5,446 nt of DNA from an uncultured bacterium. Lineage in GTDB: Bacteria > Planctomycetota > Uabimicrobiia > Uabimicrobiales > JABWCH01. Within the stretch, counting starts at the first letter, position 1. Each line of letters begins with the position of its first letter. The translations under genes were made by a program, and so were the position numbers. Positions 4,179-5,446 of this stretch are shown in pieces. The DNA is taken from positions 1-5,446 of the forward strand of contig CALKWO010000290.1 in assembly GCA_938003875.1 (NCBI GenBank), written 5' to 3'. A model generated the notes under the pieces. It saw nothing but the letters and a program-made list of their open reading frames with translations. It was not told where the DNA came from and ran no database searches.

Positions 4179-4718
4179 CTAAATTTCTTTTTTAGCTTTT
4201 TCTTTGGTTATATTTCCTTGTTTAAATAGTTTTTCCCATTCGGTTGAAGAAGTAGCTGTTTTTACATATGCAATTTGTATATTTAATTTGCGGATTTCTC
4301 CAGCAAGCTCTGTTATTCTCAATAATGCTTTGTCAAATGCATCTGATACTTTGGCTCTTTCTTCTGGAGAGGTAGATACAGACATCGCAGTTATAAATTT
4401 ACTATATATTGCTAAAATTCCATTTCTTTGGTCTGCATTTATCTTATCTAAAGTTTCATATAATTCTTTTACTTGACTTTCGTATTTCCCTCCTAATGAA
4501 ACTTTACTAAGATCATCTTTACTAGAAAGTGCTAAGTCCATTTCTGCTTTGAAAGTAGATGCATAAAGTGGATAAGCATCATTTGGATTTTCCAACGCTA
4601 ATATCTTAACACCATTACCTAAATCGTATATTTGAAAACCTGAGGAACACCACCAAGAACTACAACCTGTAAGTACAATAGTGGGTAATAATGACATTAA
4701 TACTAAAATCGTTCTCAT
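4179..4718 (-). CDS. Predicted lipoprotein of unknown function
   Basis: The product has 179 residues. The N-terminus is a lipoprotein signal peptide: Arg2, a hydrophobic stretch to residue 16, and lipobox LTGC with Cys19 as the expected lipidation site. Ser at the next position fits outer-membrane sorting under the enterobacterial +2 rule. The mature part starts with CSSWWCSSG and continues with long charged helices (about 55-110 and 116-155), possibly coiled coil, then a Lys-rich tail. I do not recognise a family. The ATG follows the protease stop by one base and its AGGAG lies in the last protease codons, so translation is probably coupled. The pairing suggests a shared envelope function, but the protease partner here looks inactivated. 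Confidence 0.7.
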   Translation of the reverse strand: MRTILVLMSLLPTIVLTGCSSWWCSSGFQIYDLGNGVKILALENPNDAYPLYASTFKAEMDLALSSKDDLSKVSLGGKYESQVKELYETLDKINADQRNGILAIYSKFITAMSVSTSPEERAKVSDAFDKALLRITELAGEIRKLNIQIAYVKTATSSTEWEKLFKQGNITKEKAKKEI

Positions 4719-4719
4719 T

Positions 4720-5313
4720 TCAATTCTCCTGTAAAAAATTTAAAATTTGACTTTGATATGGAAATAATGGAATAACCCATGACCAATGTGAGTAATCATC
4801 CCATTCTTTGGGATTCTGAGGTGCTCCTTTTAGAGATTCTCCTGTTTTAGCATACCATTTTATACCACTAACATATATTCCCAATAACTTCCCTTCTAAA
4901 GTATAAACTGGAGATCCAGATTGGCCAGGAAATGAAATTAGATTTGTTCCTATAGCCTTAAGAGTTCTTACTTTCTTTTTTTTATCATCTTCATCTGTTA
5001 ATAATCTTTCTTTATATGTTGTGACTATATTTGCAAAACACAACTTAGGCAAGTCATTCTGATCTCCAGCACCAATTAAAAATATTTTTCTTTCTATTTC
5101 GATTGGTTGATCTTCAATTATTATTTTTTTCGATAATATGATTTTTTTAACTCGTACTATTGCAATATCTACATCCTTATCAAAAGGATATTCAGTCTTT
5201 ACATATTCTAGCAACATCCCACCTTTATTAACACTATTATTAAAAATGCAAATTTCAATTGTTGATTTATTCAGACCCAGAAAACCACGTCCTCTGGACG
5301 TGGTCAGAGACAA
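4720..5313 (-). CDS. N-terminally truncated trypsin-like serine protease, probably inactive
   Basis: The 197-residue reading frame shows two of the three chymotrypsin-fold landmarks. DKDVDIAIVRV carries the catalytic Asp (D49), and FPGQSGSPVYTLEGKLLGIYVSG carries the catalytic Ser (S132) and the following strands. The His motif should lie some 40 residues before D49, but no His occurs in residues 1-48; the only His is H176. The first ten codons come from a palindrome resembling an insertion-sequence end, read from TTG at 5313 without a convincing ribosome site. An ATG at 5217 is the next plausible start. The simplest reading is a protease gene cut by an insertion or rearrangement, leaving a 5'-truncated relic that still leads into the lipoprotein gene. 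The fold assignment is firm by motif; inactivity is inferred. Confidence 0.65.
   Translation of the reverse strand: MSLTTSRGRGFLGLNKSTIEICIFNNSVNKGGMLLEYVKTEYPFDKDVDIAIVRVKKIILSKKIIIEDQPIEIERKIFLIGAGDQNDLPKLCFANIVTTYKERLLTDEDDKKKKVRTLKAIGTNLISFPGQSGSPVYTLEGKLLGIYVSGIKWYAKTGESLKGAPQNPKEWDDYSHWSWVIPLFPYQSQILNFLQEN
5284..5304. mobile_element. Perfect hairpin resembling an IS200/IS605-type end
   Basis: ACCACGTCC (5284-5292) and GGACGTGGT (5296-5304) form nine perfect pairs around TCT. Stable subterminal hairpins of this type are found at the ends of IS200/IS605-family elements, which transpose as single strands and have no terminal inverted repeats. No transposase is in the window, so only the end, or a relic of it, could be present. 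The hairpin forms the artificial N-terminus of the protease frame. Confidence 0.5.
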
Positions 5314-5350
5314 TTGGCTCTGCCTTTGATTCTTTTTAAAGAAAGCCTAC

Positions 5351-5446
5351 CTATATCATAAGCTCAAATTGAGTTGCACCTACAATTATGGGGGCATCGG
5401 TCCAAAATTTGACCAAAGCCAATAAAATCAGATAACCATTCGTTTG
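5351..5446 (-). other. Open frame running in from the window edge, uncertain
   Basis: Thirty-one codons followed by TAG are open on the minus strand from the edge to 5351, including GYLILLALVKFWTDAP. This could be the C-terminus of a gene lying beyond the window or a chance frame. I recognise no family. Confidence 0.15.

Noticed and set aside
4204..4476. Plus-strand open frame of 90 codons
   Set aside because: It is antisense to the lipoprotein gene and has no independent support.
5138..5329. Plus-strand open frame of 63 codons ending in the hairpin region
   Set aside because: It is antisense to the protease frame and crosses the palindrome, with no recognisable domain.

Overview
This is an AT-rich bacterial window in which every gene I accept lies on the minus strand, so the order of reading is right to left. 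The starts carry Shine-Dalgarno sequences (AGGAG, AGGA, AAAGGA), one product is a lipoprotein with a lipobox, and rho-independent terminators are present. This suggests a Gram-negative, probably proteobacterial host with a low-GC genome. The genus cannot be fixed from the sequence. The content (Rha and ORF6N antirepressor-type regulators, structured leaders, a hairpin like an insertion-sequence end, dispersed repeats) marks an accessory region of prophage or genomic-island type.

Region by region, in transcription order. At 5446-5305 there is flank of unknown nature, ending at a perfect hairpin (5284-5304) that resembles an IS200/IS605-type end. The hairpin is fused to a trypsin-like serine protease gene (4720-5313) that keeps the Asp and Ser motifs but has lost the part that should carry the catalytic His. 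A lipoprotein gene (4179-4718) follows after 1 nt and appears translationally coupled. Next is a structured leader (4068-4119) and a 131-residue Rha-domain gene (3637-4032). Region 3423-3549 holds a composite direct repeat. A leader remnant (3371-3421) and a second functional-looking leader (3281-3349) precede an ORF6N antirepressor-like gene (2346-3242), which ends in a terminator and a 60-bp palindromic element (2214-2273). The last block is a candidate PD-(D/E)XK nuclease gene (1396-2160), a third structured leader (1308-1366), a Rha domain fused to a C-terminal Vsr/DUF559-like nuclease (180-1274), a terminator, and a second 60-bp element (48-107).

The main discovery is the set of leaders. 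Each of the three antirepressor-type genes is preceded by a small RNA fold with an outer stem closed by a U-run, a short AGG/CCT hairpin, and a second hairpin whose loop ends in a six-base antisense word. In each case that word is complementary to two short repeats in the same transcript, the second touching or lying next to the Shine-Dalgarno sequence. The words differ between loci (CTGACA, CTGGTA, TACTGC) and the targets change with them (TGTCAG twice, TACCAG plus ACCAG, GCAGTA twice). This is the architecture known for the C4 antisense RNA that controls the antirepressor of phages P1 and P7, here in three apparently orthogonal versions within 3 kb.

A second pattern is that two of these genes end in the same 3' module: terminator, imperfect hairpin, and a 60-bp palindrome with compensatory changes between copies. 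The palindrome resembles an integron attC site in length, orientation, core triplets and bulged base, although the match to the attC core consensus is imperfect. Antisense leader, regulator gene, terminator and palindrome may therefore form a repeated and possibly mobile unit. That unit is an inference.
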